From NCBI GenBank assembly GCA_002451855.1, contig DKDS01000105.1, positions 18,783 through 31,341 of the forward strand: a stretch of DNA of 12,559 nucleotides, written 5' to 3'. Positions 11,318 to 12,559 of the stretch are shown piece after piece. The notes below the pieces were generated by a model. It worked only from the letters and a program-made list of their open reading frames with translations. It searched no databases and had not been told where the DNA came from. The first letter of the stretch is position 1. Each line of letters opens with the position of its first letter. Origin of the DNA: Ruminococcaceae bacterium UBA6842 (GTDB lineage: Bacteria > Bacillota > Clostridia > Oscillospirales > Acutalibacteraceae). The translations under genes were made by a program, and so were the position numbers.

Positions 11318-11758
11318 TCAAACCGCCGATTTCCCGTGTTTGCGGTCAAATTCAGCGAGTTTTTTCAAAGTCGCCTGACGCCGAACTTCTTCGTGCAGCC
11401 GTATCAGCTGTTGCTCGTAATACTGCTCCAATGCTTCCCTAATCGGGCGTATTGTATAGCGCAAATTGCCGTTGCGTTTTTCTCCGTTTTGGGTGATGAC
11501 GGAAGTCGGCTCGGCAGTAATCAACTGCTTTTCAATCAGGCTGTCTACATATTTCTTGACGGTGTTTTTGCTCATACCGACAGCGTTGCCAATCGTTTTG
11601 TAGCTTGGATGGCACTGAAATGTTTTCCTGTCCTCGCAGTACATCAGATACGCATACACTGCGATCTCACCGGTGCTGAGACCTAAGCTGAAAATTTCAT
11701 TCGGCAGAGGAAAATAATCCCGGATCGCATCACGCTTTGGATATCGGGTGAATTTCAA
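11318..11758 (-). CDS. Helix-turn-helix protein of the element (possible replication or regulatory protein)
   Basis: A 146-residue protein. After a short basic N-terminus (K-F-T-R-Y-P-K-R-D), residues 17-100 form a winged helix like those of plasmid and phage replication initiators: F-x-L-P-N-E-I-F, then G-E-I-A-V-Y-A-Y-L-M-Y, a recognition helix within S-Y-K-T-I-G-N-A-V-G-M-S-K-N-T-V (52-67) and a wing. A basic helical tail follows. The start is taken as TTG at 11756-11758: GGGAGG lies six bases upstream and the TTG overlaps the excisionase stop as TTGA. An ATG at 11788 would lie inside the excisionase gene without a good site. Proteins of this type sit between xis and int in several clostridial elements. 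No replication motif beyond the winged helix is visible. Confidence 0.75.
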   Translation of the reverse strand: MKFTRYPKRDAIRDYFPLPNEIFSLGLSTGEIAVYAYLMYCEDRKTFQCHPSYKTIGNAVGMSKNTVKKYVDSLIEKQLITAEPTSVITQNGEKRNGNLRYTIRPIREALEQYYEQQLIRLHEEVRRQATLKKLAEFDRKHGKSAV

Positions 11759-11964
11759 ATGCTGCCTCCCGTCTTTTCTTCGACCCATGCGCGGAATTTT
11801 TCTTTCGGTACGATGAGCCGTGAGCCGATACGCAACGACGGAAACCCTTTCTCGTGCATCAGCTCGTAGCTGCTTGAGATGGAGATGCCGAGGAGCTTGG
11901 CTACCGTTTCAGCATTAAGGAACAACGGCAGATCCTCATAAGCGGTGTAAACAGATTCTTTCAT
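11755..11964 (-). CDS. xis: Excisionase-family DNA-binding protein
   Basis: A 69-residue protein with a MerR-like winged helix (HTH_17 type): F-L-N-A-E-T-V-A-K-L-L-G-I-S near 15-28, then S-S-S-Y-E-L-M-H-E-K-G-F-P, and the strand-wing R-I-G-S-R-L-I-V-P-K-E-K-F at 46-58, followed by A-W-V-E. This is the standard layout of recombination directionality factors that bend att DNA and favour excision. The ATG at 11962-11964 has AGGAGG eight bases upstream. It is the first gene after the strong promoter and attenuator. A general DNA-binding role cannot be excluded, but the recombinases downstream support excisionase. Confidence 0.85.
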   Translation of the reverse strand: MKESVYTAYEDLPLFLNAETVAKLLGISISSSYELMHEKGFPSLRIGSRLIVPKEKFRAWVEEKTGGSI

Positions 11965-11988
11965 TGGTTTTTCCTCCTGTTAAATTCA

Positions 11989-12005
11989 CACGGTTTTTCG
12001 CCGTG
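11989..12005 (-). other. Small hairpin before the xis ribosome binding site
   Basis: CACGG and CCGTG pair around a 7-base loop, 10 bases upstream of the AGGAGG of xis (11973-11978). It may affect translation; there is no other support. Confidence 0.35.
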
Positions 12006-12029
12006 TTATGTAGAGGACTACTGTTTTGC

Positions 12030-12102
12030 AAAACAAAAAGACCCGCACTCAATCCCGATGCTGATCTGCATCGGTGATTATGTAAGTGCGAGTCTGAAAC
12101 TC
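12030..12102 (-). terminator. Terminator/attenuator in the leader of the xis-int operon
   Basis: On the minus strand, an outer stem (12085-12094 with 12040-12049, 10 bp with one G-U) encloses an inner 7-bp stem (12068-12074 with 12055-12061) and is followed by CTTTTTGTTTT (12040-12030). Just before it, GAGT (12102-12099) can pair with ACTC (12093-12090), which uses bases of the outer stem, so the two structures exclude each other. It lies between the promoter and xis, so it must be passed for expression. Confidence 0.75.
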
Positions 12103-12149
12103 AAAAGAGAAATATGTGTATTCAATTGTCGGTTACTTTCTTCATTTGC

Positions 12150-12178
12150 AGTATAACATACCGGAAAAATTTTGTCAA
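12150..12178 (-). promoter_or_regulatory. Sigma-A promoter of the xis-HTH-int operon
   Basis: On the minus strand TTGACA (12173-12178) and TATACT (12150-12155) with a 17-base spacer. It leaves a leader of roughly 180 bases before xis, containing the attenuator. The stretch 12179-12275 further upstream holds nothing I can identify. Confidence 0.85.
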
Positions 12179-12275
12179 GTTTTTCACTTTCGCAGTGTAT
12201 ATTCCGGCACTTTTGCGGGAATACTGTTTTCTTTGTTTTCTGCGGTGCAGATTTTAACCGTGCTGTGTCGAACTG

Positions 12276-12314
12276 AAAACCGCAAGGCCAAACCGCGAAA
12301 TCGGCTCGGCCTTG
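12276..12314 (-). terminator. Terminator after the DUF6809-like gene
   Basis: CAAGGCC (12283-12289) pairs with GGCCTTG (12308-12314), with an additional CCG/CGG pair inside. On the minus strand the stem is followed by CGGTTTTC, a short T run. It begins 11 bases after the stop of the preceding gene. Confidence 0.5.
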
Positions 12315-12325
12315 TTTCTGCTTAT

Positions 12326-12559
12326 TCAATCCTCTGACGGCTCGTACAACACTTCGGTCATGATTCTCGCCGCGAGCTTAAAGCCGCTGATAAACGCTTC
12401 GCGCTCATTCATACCGTGCAGTTCTGCCTCGCAGTCTTTGAGCTTTTCAAAGGTTTCTTTTTGCTGAGCCGTAAGCGTCGGTATCAAGCTGTCCTGATGC
12501 CGAATAACATAGCTCAACACTTCGCTGTAAGCACTCCCGCGCTTAAAACTGTGTTCGTG
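12326..12559 (-). CDS. DUF6809-like protein of the element (start beyond right edge)
   Basis: The visible 77 codons are open to the window edge, so the true start is probably outside; a GTG at 12518-12520 would give 64 residues but has no ribosome binding site. The sequence is all helical and ends with an F-I-S-G-F-K-L-A-A-R-I-M-T-E-V-L-Y motif, which matches the C-terminus of the small (about 100-residue) DUF6809 proteins found in clostridial mobile elements. Function unknown. It ends 148 bases before the xis promoter -35 box and has its own terminator, so it is a separate transcription unit. Confidence 0.6.
   Translation of the reverse strand, partial: HEHSFKRGSAYSEVLSYVIRHQDSLIPTLTAQQKETFEKLKDCEAELHGMNEREAFISGFKLAARIMTEVLYEPSED

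Larger units (their letters stand above)
8422..12559 (-). mobile_element. Recombination end of an integrative element (partial)
   Basis: Gene order from the right edge is a DUF6809-like gene, promoter and attenuator, excisionase, helix-turn-helix protein, and two tyrosine recombinases, followed by an att-like repeat. This is the terminal module of many Tn916-like conjugative or mobilisable elements. The transfer genes would lie beyond the right edge, so the type of element cannot be decided here. Confidence 0.7.

Noticed and set aside
12225..12242. A third copy of the att-like core, TGTTTTCTTTGTTTTCTG, matching 15 of 18 bases.
   Set aside because: It lies upstream of the xis promoter, in a T-rich stretch where such a partial match can arise by chance, and nothing around it resembles an element end.

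Overview
The window looks like the accessory part of a low-to-mid GC Gram-positive genome, most likely a gut clostridium of the Oscillospiraceae/Ruminococcaceae type. The grounds are strong AGGAGG-type ribosome binding sites, frequent TTG starts, sigma-A promoters with near-consensus boxes, phage genes of clostridial type, a DUF6897-like host gene, and a Tn916-style xis/int end. No species can be named from the sequence alone.

Region 1 (1-4265, minus strand) is the packaging and head module of a tailed phage, read right to left: small terminase, large terminase, a one-pass membrane protein, scaffold, major capsid protein with a C-terminal Ig-like domain, a terminator-like hairpin, and the start of the portal gene, which runs off the left edge. 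The portal lies after the capsid gene instead of before the scaffold. No lysogeny, integrase or early genes lie on the terminase side.

Region 2 (4347-5262, plus strand) looks like host chromosome: a promoter, a DUF6897-like gene and a strong terminator. A second promoter with perfect boxes leads to a 38-base tRNA-Pro 5' half cut exactly at the end of the anticodon loop, then about 150 bases of scar with 12-base-spaced GACCAC repeats, then an intact tRNA-Pro(TGG) with encoded CCA and a terminator. This reads as an old tRNA integration site.

Region 3 (5264-6403, minus) is one AT-rich gene with an FRG domain, probably a defence-type gene, ending against the tRNA terminator.

Region 4 (6428-8439, minus) is bounded by two perfect 18-base direct repeats (ACTTTTCTTTGTTTACTG). 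It holds a MerR-type regulator with a TipAS-like effector half, split by an in-frame TAG, with its own 19-bp-spacer promoter; a triple zinc-ribbon protein whose C-terminal 69 residues have their own ribosome binding site and start; and a small winged-helix-like protein. No recombinase lies between the repeats.

Region 5 (8440-12559, minus) is the recombination end of an integrative element: a DUF6809-like gene (cut by the right edge), a strong promoter, a leader with a terminator/attenuator, an excisionase, a helix-turn-helix protein coupled to it by a TTGA overlap, a structured spacer with hairpins and AGGGGTTGC repeats, and two overlapping tyrosine recombinases. The second recombinase carries a duplicate of the arm-binding-like domain at its C-terminus. 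One 18-base repeat begins 22 bases past its stop, where an attachment site is expected.

Together the right two thirds look like a stack of integration events beside a tRNA-Pro: FRG island, a recombinase-less cassette between two att-like repeats, and the int/xis end of a larger element.
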